A DNA stretch of 15,122 nucleotides from JBHENW01 sp046261875 (GTDB lineage Bacteria; Acidobacteriota; Thermoanaerobaculia; UBA5066; Gp7-AA6), in assembly GCA_046261875.1 (NCBI GenBank), contig JBHENW010000174.1, positions 1 to 15,122 of the forward strand. Reading direction: 5' to 3'. The notes below the pieces were generated by a model. The model saw only the letters and a program-made list of their open reading frames with translations, ran no database searches and was not told the DNA's origin. Numbering within the stretch: position 1 is the stretch's first letter; the number at the start of each line of letters is the position of its first letter. Positions 1 through 7,432 of the stretch are shown in pieces. The translations under genes were made by a program, and so were the position numbers.

Positions 1-9
1 ATGCGAAAT

Positions 10-16
10 CCTCCTT
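10..16 (-). promoter_or_regulatory. Strong Shine-Dalgarno of a gene starting outside the window
   Basis: Read on the minus strand this is AAGGAGG, a near-perfect anti-16S complement. It lies 33 bases downstream of the stop of the minus-strand lyase gene. Seven bases after it the minus strand reads AT at the window edge, so an ATG is formed if the next base is G. This suggests that a second minus-strand gene follows the lyase closely, probably in the same transcript. The gene itself cannot be seen. Confidence 0.55.
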
Positions 17-48
17 CACGCCAAAAGCGAAACGGTCAGAGAACTCTC

Positions 49-1431
49 TCATTCGAGCGGACCGAGCAGCGCTTCCGGCGTCATGGCCGCCGCCAGCTCC
101 TGCTCGGTCAGGATTTCCTTTTCGATCAGCACCTCCCGGACGCGGACTCCGCGGGCGACCGCTTCCTGGAAGACTTCGGCCGCCTTCGCATAGCCGATCT
201 TCGGGGTCAGCGCGGTTACGACCGAGGGGGAATCCTCGAGGTACCCGCGGCACCGATCGACGTTGGCCGTGATCCCGTCCACGCACCGGGTCCGAACGAC
301 GGGGAGGAATTGGATGAGCAGCTGCGGGCCCTTCGTCAGGTTGTATGCGAGAAGCGGCATCATCACGTTGAGCTCGAGCTGTCCGCCCGCCACGGCCTGC
401 GCGTTTGCGGCGTCCAACCCGATGATCTGAAAACAGAGCATGTTCAGGCATTCGAGCAGGGCCGGGTTGACCTTGCCCGGCATGATCGAGGAGCCGGGCT
501 GCACGGCGGGGAGCCGGATCTCGTCGAGACCGGTGACGGGGCCGGACGCGAGCAGCCGCAGGTCGTTGTCGATGCGTCCGAGCTCGATCGCGAACGCGCG
601 CAGCGCGGCGGAGTAGTCCCCCGCAGCGGCGCGGCTCTGGAGCGCCTCCCGGGGGTCGACAGCCGGCCTCACCGGTTCGCCGGTCAGCTGCGCGATCTTC
701 GCGATCGCCTTTTCGCGGAAGCCTTTCGGGGTGTTCAATCCCGTCCCCGCCGCCGTGCCCCCGAGCGCGAGCTCCCGCAGTCCGTCCAGCGCACCGGAAA
801 GCACCTCGCGTCTCCTGCCGAGCGCCGCGGCGTACGCCCGGAACTCCTGGCCGAGCGTGACCGGCACCGCGTCCATGAGGTGCGTGCGGCCGGACTTGAT
901 GACTCCCGCGAACTCCCGCCCCTTGCGGGCGAAGGACTCCACCAGCCGGTCGACCTCCTCGACGAGGCGCCTCCCGACCGCCATCGCCGCCAGATGCAGC
1001 GCCGTCGGAAAGGTGTCGTTGGTCGACTGCCCGAGGTTGACGTGGTCGTTGGGATGCACCGCCGACCGGTCCCCCCGGGGCCGTCCCAGGATCTCCGCGG
1101 CGCGCCCGGAGAGGACCTCGTTGACGTTCATGTGGAACGAGACGCCCGCCCCGGCCTGGTAGACGTCCACGACGAACTGGTCGTGGTGCCGGCCCTCCAG
1201 GACCTCCCGGCAGGACTGGACGATCGCGTCCGCTATCGGCGGGGGAAGGCGCCCCGCCTCCCGGTTCGCCTCGGCGCACGCCAGCTTGATGCGCGCGTAG
1301 GCCAGGATCATCTCCGGGTGGGCCCGCTCGCCCGAAATGGGGTAGTTCTCAATCGCCCGGGAGGTCTGGGCTCCCCAGTACGCCTCGTCCGGTATCTCCC
1401 GGAAGCCGAGGCTGTCTTTCTCCTGTCTCAA
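49..1431 (-). CDS. aspA: Aspartate ammonia-lyase / class II fumarase superfamily protein, probably aspartase
   Basis: Cytoplasmic homotetrameric lyase that removes ammonia from L-aspartate to give fumarate, or hydrates fumarate if it is instead a class II fumarase. The 460 residues match the family length (about 460-480). Visible motifs are the substrate-loop HPND (127-130) and STND (136-139), GRTH (181-184), and the superfamily signature GSSIMPGKVN (313-322), whose loop serine is the catalytic base. Several sites look aspartase-like: STND rather than SSND, DAVP, EFRAY, TGLNTP, GQLELNVM and DGITAN. The C-terminal VTAL..KIGY block and the opening EKDSLG are more fumarase-like. I lean to aspartase; the superfamily is certain. 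The start is TTG, chosen because AGGAG lies four bases upstream and the N-terminus aligns with relatives. Transcribed divergently from the rest of the window. Confidence 0.88.
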   Translation of the reverse strand: MRQEKDSLGFREIPDEAYWGAQTSRAIENYPISGERAHPEMILAYARIKLACAEANREAGRLPPPIADAIVQSCREVLEGRHHDQFVVDVYQAGAGVSFHMNVNEVLSGRAAEILGRPRGDRSAVHPNDHVNLGQSTNDTFPTALHLAAMAVGRRLVEEVDRLVESFARKGREFAGVIKSGRTHLMDAVPVTLGQEFRAYAAALGRRREVLSGALDGLRELALGGTAAGTGLNTPKGFREKAIAKIAQLTGEPVRPAVDPREALQSRAAAGDYSAALRAFAIELGRIDNDLRLLASGPVTGLDEIRLPAVQPGSSIMPGKVNPALLECLNMLCFQIIGLDAANAQAVAGGQLELNVMMPLLAYNLTKGPQLLIQFLPVVRTRCVDGITANVDRCRGYLEDSPSVVTALTPKIGYAKAAEVFQEAVARGVRVREVLIEKEILTEQELAAAMTPEALLGPLE

Positions 1432-1435
1432 CGGG

Positions 1436-1440
1436 CTCCT
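1436..1440 (-). promoter_or_regulatory. Shine-Dalgarno fixing the TTG start of aspA
   Basis: AGGAG on the minus strand, four bases before the TTG start codon. There is no ATG or GTG at the expected N-terminus, so this site decides the start. Confidence 0.6.
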
Positions 1441-1581
1441 CGGGTGCGCACGGGCGGCGCAACATTAGCAGAAGGATCTCGCGCGGGGCCTGTTGCCCGC
1501 TCGGCCACCGCGGCCTCACGAACTGTTCTAGAATGGCGGTCTGCGCGATCTTTTTTCCAGTTCCGTCGGAGGAAGACCCGT
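1441..1581. promoter_or_regulatory. Divergent intergenic region between aspA and the lipoprotein gene
   Basis: About 140 non-coding bases between two divergent genes, so promoters for both directions should lie here. I see an isolated TAGAAT -10-like hexamer at 1529-1534 inside the palindrome TTCTAGAA (1526-1533), a run of six T at 1551-1556, and a GGAGGA Shine-Dalgarno at 1568-1573 for the plus-strand gene. No convincing -35 accompanies the hexamer, so no exact promoter is called. Confidence 0.35.
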
Positions 1582-1587
1582 TTGCGG

Positions 1588-2256
1588 ATGAGGAATCGGT
1601 GGAGGCAGAGAGGGCGCCGGACCGCGCGCGCCGTCGTTCCCGAACTGGCCATTGTCGTTCTGGCGGCCGGCCTCCTCGCGCTCGCCTCGATCGGGTGCGA
1701 GCGAGCGGAGATCGCGGCCGCCGCGCCGCGTCCCCTGCCCGCGCCCGCGCGCGCCGACGCCTCCGGCTACCGGTTCCGGCCCTCGGAGCAACAGGCGATC
1801 GAGGGTTTCCTCGGACGCAACCGCGACCTCCGGCTCGCGACCGACGGCGACCGCCGCTCCTCCGAAGACGAGGACGCGGGCGGTCCGGTCGGGAGTCTCT
1901 ACGGCGTTTACCATCCCTACTTCGTCCGCGGGGACGTGAACGACGACGGGGTCCTGGACTTCGTTCTCGGCTTCGTGCGGCGCGACTCCGATCGCGAGAC
2001 ACCCTGGTTCTCCGTCGTCGTGTTCACGGGGCGGGACCGGGCCGGGCGCCACGACTTCGGCGCCGAGACATTTCTCGAGCGCGACATCTCGCTGGCCGAC
2101 GGCGACCTCGCCATCGACCGCGACGCGATCCTCATCACGCCGGACCTCTCGGGGGACTCCACGCGGCGCTACCGGTGGGATCCGGCGCGCCGCTCGTACG
2201 TCTTCGTGCGCGAAGGGGAAGAGGCGCCCGAGCCGCCGGCCGTATCCCAGACCTGA
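1588..2256 (+). CDS. Putative secreted lipoprotein of unknown function with a DxNxDG loop
   Basis: I do not recognise a named family. The 222-residue product has a basic start (RNRWRQRGRR), a hydrophobic stretch near residues 20-36, and a Cys in the context ASIGC near residue 37. This fits a loose lipobox, although the Ser at -3 is not the usual Leu. The rest is hydrophilic and predicted to lie outside the inner membrane. Around residues 113-124 the segment DVNDDGVLDF resembles the calcium-binding loops of EF-hand, dockerin and VCBS-type repeats, and the C-terminal part (RRYRWDPARRSYVF) is Arg- and aromatic-rich. A GGAGGA at 1568-1573 is 14 bases from the ATG but 8 bases from an in-frame TTG at 1582, so the true start may be two codons upstream. 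It is followed directly by priA, and co-transcription is likely. Confidence 0.65.
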   Translation: MRNRWRQRGRRTARAVVPELAIVVLAAGLLALASIGCERAEIAAAAPRPLPAPARADASGYRFRPSEQQAIEGFLGRNRDLRLATDGDRRSSEDEDAGGPVGSLYGVYHPYFVRGDVNDDGVLDFVLGFVRRDSDRETPWFSVVVFTGRDRAGRHDFGAETFLERDISLADGDLAIDRDAILITPDLSGDSTRRYRWDPARRSYVFVREGEEAPEPPAVSQT

Positions 2257-4715
2257 CCGCTCCCTCCGCAACCCAACCGGTCCCCGGAGACTCAGCCGCC
2301 GCGGCTCTTTCCTCGCGCGTCGTCGCCGTCGCGCTGCCGCTGCCGCCGCGCCGCAACTTCTCATACCGGGTGCCCGAGGGGATCCCTGTGCCGGCGCCGG
2401 GCACGCGCGTGCGGGTTCCCTTCGGCGAACGAGTGCTGACCGGCGTCGTCGCTCCTCCGGAAGCCGCGGACCCGCCGGAGTCGTTGCGGGAGATCATCCA
2501 GGTCCTGGACGAGGACCCCGTCTGCCCGCCCGAGCTCCTCGCGACGGCGGGCCGGGTGGCCGAGCGGTTTTTCGCCTCGCTGGGCGAGGTGCTCCGGGCG
2601 GCCCTTCCGGCACGGCTGGCCGCGGCGGGAGCGGTCCGATATCGGATCACGGGCCGCGGGGCGGTGGGCGCGAGCCTTGCGCCCGCGCCGGAGCGGGAGA
2701 TCCTCGAGACGCTCGCCGGGGGGGAATCGGTCCCCGTCGGCGACATGCCGGGCGCGAGGGCGTCCCGGCGGGAGACCCTTCGCTCGCTCGAAGACCGCGG
2801 CTGGATCCGCGCCGTCTCCTCCCGGCGCGACCGCGACCGCGCGATGGAACGCGCTTACGTTCCGGCCCGCCTCGACGAGAGCCGGCGGGAAGCGGCGCTC
2901 GGGCGAAGCCGCCGCGGACGGGAGGTGCTCGAGCTCCTCGAGCGGCTGGGACGTCCGGCCACCGCGCCGGAGATCCAGCTGGAGACGGGCGCCGGCGCCT
3001 CGGTCCTGCGTGTCCTCGTCGAACGCGGGCTGCTCCAGACCTTCGAGCAGGGTCGCCGGCGCGAGGAGCCCGAGCCCTCCCCGACCGCCCTCCCGGAGCG
3101 ATTCGTCCTGACTTCGGAACAGCGCGACGCCGTGGATCGGATGGCCGAGGCGATCCGGGCGCGGCGCTTCCTCCCGGCGCTCCTCCGGGGGGTGACCGGC
3201 AGCGGCAAGACCGAGGTGTACCTGCGCTGCATCGCCGCGGCGCTCGACGCGGGACGGGGCGCCGCTTGGCTCGTTCCCGAGATCGCGCTGACCCCGGTCT
3301 TTGCCCGCGAGCTGCGGCGGCAGTTCGGGGGCCGTGCCGCGGTCCTCCACTCCGCCCTGTCGGAGCGGGAGCGCGCCGAAGCCTGGGACGGCATCCGCGC
3401 CGGGAAGTACCGGGCGGTCATCGGCCCGCGCTCGGCCTCTTTCGCACCGGTCGCGGACCCCGGCCTATTCGTCGTCGACGAGGAGCATGACGCCTCGTAC
3501 AAACAACGGGAGTCCCCGCGGTACGACGCGCGGGAGGTCGTGTCCATCCGCGCCCGACAGGCGGGCTCCGCGCTGCTCTTCGGGTCGGCGACTCCCTCGC
3601 TCGAGGCGCTGGAGGCGGCGCGCAGCGGACGGATCGAGAGCCTGCGCCTGTCCGAGCGGGTCGAGAAGAGATCCCTTCCGGAGGCGCGCATCGTGGACCT
3701 GCGGCGGGAGATCCTGCGCCCTTCCGAGAAGGGCATTCCCCTCTTTTCCGGCGCGCTCCTCGACCGCCTCGAGGAGGTCTTCGGCCGCGGCGAGCAGGCG
3801 ATCCTCCTGCAGCCACGGCGCGGTTACGCTCCCTTCCTCCTCTGCCGGGAATGCGGCCATGATTTCCGGTGCTGCCACTGCAGCGTCGCACGCACGGTCC
3901 ACGGCCGAGGCCGCACGCTCGTGTGCCACTACTGCGGGGAGCGGGTCGGCCGCCCCGCGCGGTGCCCGGAATGCTCGGGAGCTCTGCTCGAGGCGATCGG
4001 GGCCGGCACCGAGCGCGTCGCCGAGCGGTTCGCCGAACAGTTCCCCGGCGTCGCCCACGCCGTGCTGGATCGCGACTCGGCGCGCCGGGGAGGGGTCGGC
4101 GCGATCGTGGACGGCATGCTCTCGGGCTCGATCGCTTGCCTCATCGGGACCCAGATGGTCGCGAAGGGCCATGACTTTCCCGGGGTCACCGCGGTCGGCG
4201 TCCTCTCCGCGGACACTCTGCTCAACTTCCCCGACTTCCGTGCGGCCGAGCGCACGTTCCAGCTCGTTTCCCAGGTTTCCGGGCGCGCGGGCCGTGGGGA
4301 CCGCCCCGGAACGGTGCACGTCCAGACCTTCCCCCCCGACCATCCGGCGATCCGCCGGGCCGCGAGCCACGACCTCGACGGCTTTGCCGCCGCGGAGCTG
4401 GAGTTTCGGCGGACGTTCTTCTATCCGCCGTTCTCGGACCTCGCGTCGATCCTCGCCTCGTCGCCCAACCGCGAACGCGCCGAGGAAGCGGCCGAAGCGC
4501 TCGGCCGGGCGGCCCGCGCTTCCTCCCGGGCCCTGCGCATCTCCGGGCCCGCGCCCGCGCCGCTGGAGCGGCTCCAGGGGAAATGGAGGTTCCAGATCCT
4601 GCTGCGCGCCGCCAGCCGCAAATCGGTCCTCGAGGCCCTCGAAGCCATCGTGCCGGAGCGCCCGCCGGCCGGCGTTTCGATCGCCGTGGACGTCGATCCT
4701 CAGGACCTGATGTAG
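2175..4715 (+). CDS. priA: Primosomal protein N' (replication restart helicase PriA)
   Basis: 3'-5' DEAH-type superfamily 2 helicase that reloads the replisome at collapsed forks. The N-terminal 3'-end-binding domain is clear from VVAVALPLPPRRNFSYRVPEG and RVRVPFGE. The helicase core has Walker A GVTGSGKTEVY (near residue 340), Walker B VVDEEHDASYKQ (near 433), motif III GSATPS and the late motifs GTQMVAKGHDFPG and SGRAGRG. Between the helicase lobes are eight zinc-ligand cysteines in four CxxC pairs (about 556-600). The C-terminus VDVDPQDLM is typical. The start is uncertain. The coordinate uses a GTG, which adds an Arg/Ala/Gly-rich leader overlapping the upstream gene by 82 bases. No ATG, GTG or TTG occurs between it and the conserved N-terminus. 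A CTG at 2253 overlapping the upstream TGA (CTGA) is the other candidate and would give 820 residues. Function is secure. Confidence 0.93.
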   Translation: MGSGAPLVRLRARRGRGARAAGRIPDLTAPSATQPVPGDSAAAALSSRVVAVALPLPPRRNFSYRVPEGIPVPAPGTRVRVPFGERVLTGVVAPPEAADPPESLREIIQVLDEDPVCPPELLATAGRVAERFFASLGEVLRAALPARLAAAGAVRYRITGRGAVGASLAPAPEREILETLAGGESVPVGDMPGARASRRETLRSLEDRGWIRAVSSRRDRDRAMERAYVPARLDESRREAALGRSRRGREVLELLERLGRPATAPEIQLETGAGASVLRVLVERGLLQTFEQGRRREEPEPSPTALPERFVLTSEQRDAVDRMAEAIRARRFLPALLRGVTGSGKTEVYLRCIAAALDAGRGAAWLVPEIALTPVFARELRRQFGGRAAVLHSALSERERAEAWDGIRAGKYRAVIGPRSASFAPVADPGLFVVDEEHDASYKQRESPRYDAREVVSIRARQAGSALLFGSATPSLEALEAARSGRIESLRLSERVEKRSLPEARIVDLRREILRPSEKGIPLFSGALLDRLEEVFGRGEQAILLQPRRGYAPFLLCRECGHDFRCCHCSVARTVHGRGRTLVCHYCGERVGRPARCPECSGALLEAIGAGTERVAERFAEQFPGVAHAVLDRDSARRGGVGAIVDGMLSGSIACLIGTQMVAKGHDFPGVTAVGVLSADTLLNFPDFRAAERTFQLVSQVSGRAGRGDRPGTVHVQTFPPDHPAIRRAASHDLDGFAAAELEFRRTFFYPPFSDLASILASSPNRERAEEAAEALGRAARASSRALRISGPAPAPLERLQGKWRFQILLRAASRKSVLEALEAIVPERPPAGVSIAVDVDPQDLM

Positions 4716-4738
4716 CTCCGGCCGATAGAATCCGCTCG

Positions 4739-5692
4739 ATGAACGGCGAAAACGGCCACTTCGAGGAGCCGATCCTCAAGCTCCGGCGCCGCATCGAAGA
4801 GCTCTCCGCGCTGCCGGACGAGGCGTCGCACCGGCGGGAGATCGAGAAGCTCCGGGAGAAGCTCGAGAGGGTCTCGCGGGAGATCTACGCGGGCCTGACC
4901 CCCTGGCAGAAGACTCTCGTGGCCCGGCACCCGGCGCGGCCCTACACGCTCGACTACGTCGAGGCGCTCATGACGGACTTCGTCGAGCTCCATGGAGACC
5001 GCAAGTTCGCAGACGACGCCGCGATCGTGGCCGGCTTCGCCGACTTCCGCGGCCGCCCGGTCGCGCTCGTCGGCCACCAGAAGGGGCGGGACACGAAGGA
5101 GAAGGTCCGGCGCAACTTCGGCATGCCCCGGCCGGAGGGGTACCGCAAGGCCCTGCGCGTCATGCAGCTCGCGGAAAAGTTCGGCCGCCCGATCCTGACC
5201 TTCCTGGACACGGTCGGCGCCTATCCGGGCATCGACGCCGAAGAACGGGGCCAGGCGGAGGCGATCGCAGTGAACCTGCGCGAAATGGCCGCTTTCCGCG
5301 TGCCGATCATCGTGACGGTCACGGGCGAAGGGGGATCCGGCGGGGCGCTCGCGCTCGGGATCGGCGACCGCATCCTCATGATGGAGCACGCGGTCTATTC
5401 CGTGATCTCGCCGGAAGCCTGCGCGGCGATTCTCTAGCGCGACGCGAGCCGGAAGAAGGAGTCCGCCGAAGCGTTGAAGCTCACCGCCAGGGACCTGTCG
5501 GACCTCGGGGTGCTCGACGAGATCATCCCGGAGCCCCCGGGAGGCGCCCACGCCGATCCGGCGGGAGCGGCTGCGGCGGTTGGGGAAGCGGTCGAGCGGC
5601 ACCTGCGGGAGGTCGCCACCTTGACCGCCGAGGAGCGCAGGGAGCGCCGCTACCGCAAATTCCGAGCGATGGGCCAGTTCGAGGTCGTCTGA
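4739..5692 (+). pseudogene. accA: Acetyl-CoA carboxylase carboxyltransferase alpha subunit, interrupted by an in-frame TAG
   Basis: AccA pairs with AccD to transfer CO2 from carboxybiotin to acetyl-CoA, the committed step of fatty acid synthesis. The reading frame gives 232 residues to a TAG at 5435-5437, then continues in the same frame for 84 codons to a TGA, a total of 317 positions (E. coli AccA has 319). Family blocks before the stop are RPYTLDYV, GHQKGR (112-117), NFGMPRPEGYRKALR (126-140), the GEGGSGGALA oxyanion region (196-205) and VISPEACAAIL. After it come RDAS, AEALKLTARDL, DEIIPEPPGGAH and RRYRKF. The stop replaces the Trp of the family motif (A/S)ILW. Possible explanations are a sequencing error, a recent G-to-A nonsense mutation, suppression, or a split protein. 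Identity as accA is certain; whether it is functional is unknown. It lies 23 bases after priA, with no clear Shine-Dalgarno. Confidence 0.9.
5435..5437 (+). other. In-frame amber codon at the conserved Trp position of accA
   Basis: The codons read ATT CTC TAG CGC GAC, where AccA proteins normally have Ile-Leu-Trp-(Lys/Arg). TGG to TAG needs only one change, G to A at 5436. The frame downstream is intact. An AAGGAG at 5456-5461 followed 12 bases later by TTG (5474) could permit internal re-initiation, but the site lies inside conserved coding sequence. Confidence 0.9.
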
Positions 5693-5755
5693 GCCCGCGA
5701 CTCCGCCTTCTCCGCATGGACGGCATCTGTCCGGGCGGGCGGGGATCGTGGAGAC

Positions 5756-7432
5756 ATGGATGTACCGTGGAAACCGGCGCCGGCCGGTGAAGTCCCGGCG
5801 GCCCTCGGCGACCAGACCTCCGGCCTCTCTCCGCTGCTCGCGCGCCTGCTCGCGCTGCGGGGGGTCGAGACCGCCCGCGCCGCCCGGGACTGGCTCCACC
5901 CGGACCTTTCTTCGCTGGCCGATCCGCTGCGCCTGCGCGGCGCGCGCGAAGCGGCCGAGCGGCTCCTCTGGGCCGCGCGGAGCGGGCGGCGTATCGTGGT
6001 CTTCGGCGACTACGACGTGGACGGCGTCACCGCGGCGGCGCAGCTCCTCGCGGCCCTCCGGCGCGCGGGGGCGGACGCCCGGGCGTTCATTCCCCACCGT
6101 CTGCGCGACGGGTACGGCTTCCGGCCCGACACCGTCCGCGCCGTCGTGCGCGACCTGGCGCCCGCGCTCCTCGTGACGGTGGACTGCGGCATCACCGCGG
6201 CGGACGGCGTCGCGGAGGCGCGGGCCGCCGGCGTCGAGGTCATCGTGACGGACCACCACCTCGTGCCGGAGCAGCTCCCGCCCGGCGCCGTCGTCGTCAA
6301 CCCCAAGCAGCCGGGGTGCGAGTACCCGGAAAAGGACCTCGCCGCCTGCGGGATCGCCTTCCGCCTGGCCGAGGCGTTCGGACGGCTCGCCGGCGTCCCC
6401 TTGGCCCGCGAGTCGCTGCTACGCGCCGCCTGTCTCGGCACGATCGCCGACATGGTGCCGCTGCGCGGGGAGAACCGTCTCATCGCTTCCGGCGGCCTCT
6501 CCGCGCTGGCCGCGGCGCGGGCCCCGGGGCTGCGCGCACTGCTCGCCGAATGCGGCATCGCCCCGGGATCGCCGCCGAGCTCCGAGGAGGTCGCTTTCCG
6601 GCTCGCGCCGCGGCTGAACGCCGCCGGCCGCGTGGACACGGCCGAGATGGCGCTCGCCCTCTTCGAGCTCCGGAACGCTGCCGAGGCCTCCGGCGTGGCG
6701 CGCCAGCTCACCCTGCGCAACGTCGAGCGGCAATGCCTGGAGCGTCGCGTCGTCGCATCCGCGCGCGAGAAGATCCTGCGCGAGGGCGACCCGGCGCGCG
6801 AGTCCGTCCTCATCGCCGGGGACGAGGCGTGGCACCGGGGCGTTCTGGGAATCGCCGCATCGCGGCTCGCGCGAGAATACCACCGGCCGGTCATGCTCTT
6901 CGGATTGGAAGGGGATCGGGCGAGCGGCTCGGGCCGCAGCATTCCGGGGGTGTCGATTCACACGATTCTCGGGGAGGTTTCCGCGTTCTTCCTCGACTTC
7001 GGGGGGCACGACCAGGCCGTCGGCGGAAGCCTGCGCGCCGTGGACTTCCCCGCGTTCCGCGACGCCGCGCGCTCCGTCTTCGCGCAGCGGGTCGCGCCCG
7101 AGGCGCTCGCCCCGATGGAGGAATACGAGGCGGACCTGCCGCTCGAGACGGTGGGCGAAGAGCTCATGGCCGAGCTCGATCTCCTCGAGCCGCACGGCGT
7201 CGGCAACCCGCGGCCGGTCTTCCACTGCGGCGAGACCGGGGTCGTGGGCCCGCTGACACCGCTGGGTGAGTCCGGGACGCGCGGAGCGCTCCCCGGGCGC
7301 GCCGGGCCCATCCCCTTCCGCGCGTGGGGCGGACTCCGGGTCCCTCCGAGCGGACCGATGGCCGTCCTCTACCGACTCACGCGCGGGCGCTCCGGCCTCC
7401 CGGAAGCGGAAATCCTGCGCGTGCGCGCATGA
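5756..7432 (+). CDS. recJ: Single-stranded-DNA-specific 5'-3' exonuclease RecJ
   Basis: DHH-family metal-dependent nuclease that resects 5' ends in recombination, mismatch repair and fork processing. All diagnostic motifs are present: GDYDVDG (84-90), VDCGIT (142-147), TDHH (165-168), the NPKQPGCEYP/CG block near 182-200, ADMVPL (231-236) and RLAPRLNAAGR. The DHHA1 region follows (HRGVLGIAASRL, GSGRSIPGV, FGGHDQAVGG), then GVGNPRPVF leading into the C-terminal OB-like domain. Length is 558 residues, against 577 in E. coli. The ATG is 10 bases after GGGGA. Its TGA overlaps the ATG of the next gene (ATGA), implying translational coupling to LPS export genes. The 63-base gap after accA holds no obvious regulatory element. 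Confidence 0.96.
   Translation: MDVPWKPAPAGEVPAALGDQTSGLSPLLARLLALRGVETARAARDWLHPDLSSLADPLRLRGAREAAERLLWAARSGRRIVVFGDYDVDGVTAAAQLLAALRRAGADARAFIPHRLRDGYGFRPDTVRAVVRDLAPALLVTVDCGITAADGVAEARAAGVEVIVTDHHLVPEQLPPGAVVVNPKQPGCEYPEKDLAACGIAFRLAEAFGRLAGVPLARESLLRAACLGTIADMVPLRGENRLIASGGLSALAAARAPGLRALLAECGIAPGSPPSSEEVAFRLAPRLNAAGRVDTAEMALALFELRNAAEASGVARQLTLRNVERQCLERRVVASAREKILREGDPARESVLIAGDEAWHRGVLGIAASRLAREYHRPVMLFGLEGDRASGSGRSIPGVSIHTILGEVSAFFLDFGGHDQAVGGSLRAVDFPAFRDAARSVFAQRVAPEALAPMEEYEADLPLETVGEELMAELDLLEPHGVGNPRPVFHCGETGVVGPLTPLGESGTRGALPGRAGPIPFRAWGGLRVPPSGPMAVLYRLTRGRSGLPEAEILRVRA

Noticed and set aside
1..1587. Long plus-strand open frame antisense to aspA, continuous with the lipoprotein frame
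   Set aside because: aspA on the other strand has clear family motifs. The plus-strand translation is Arg/Pro/Gly-rich with no recognisable domain, so the real gene begins near 1582-1588.
3756..3776. 8-bp inverted repeat CTCCTCGA/TCGAGGAG in priA
   Set aside because: It follows from Leu (CTC) and Glu (GAG) codons in a helix, and similar palindromes recur through the window by codon bias.
4726..4731. TAGAAT seven bases before the accA ATG, possibly a leaderless promoter
   Set aside because: No -35 or extended -10 accompanies it, and the close spacing to priA is explained by co-transcription. Too short to claim.
5435..5437. Genome-wide reassignment of UAG to a sense codon
   Set aside because: rpoN ends with TAG just after its RpoN box, where readthrough would add a long foreign tail over hpf. 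priA also ends with TAG at the expected place.
4700..6259. 519-codon minus-strand frame over accA and recJ
   Set aside because: Antisense shadow. Both plus-strand genes show conserved motifs, including beyond the accA amber codon.
6399..6421. Weak GG-N10-GC sigma-54 promoter-like spacing in recJ
   Set aside because: Lies inside conserved coding sequence and lacks the TTGC element. Such spacing is common in GC-rich DNA.
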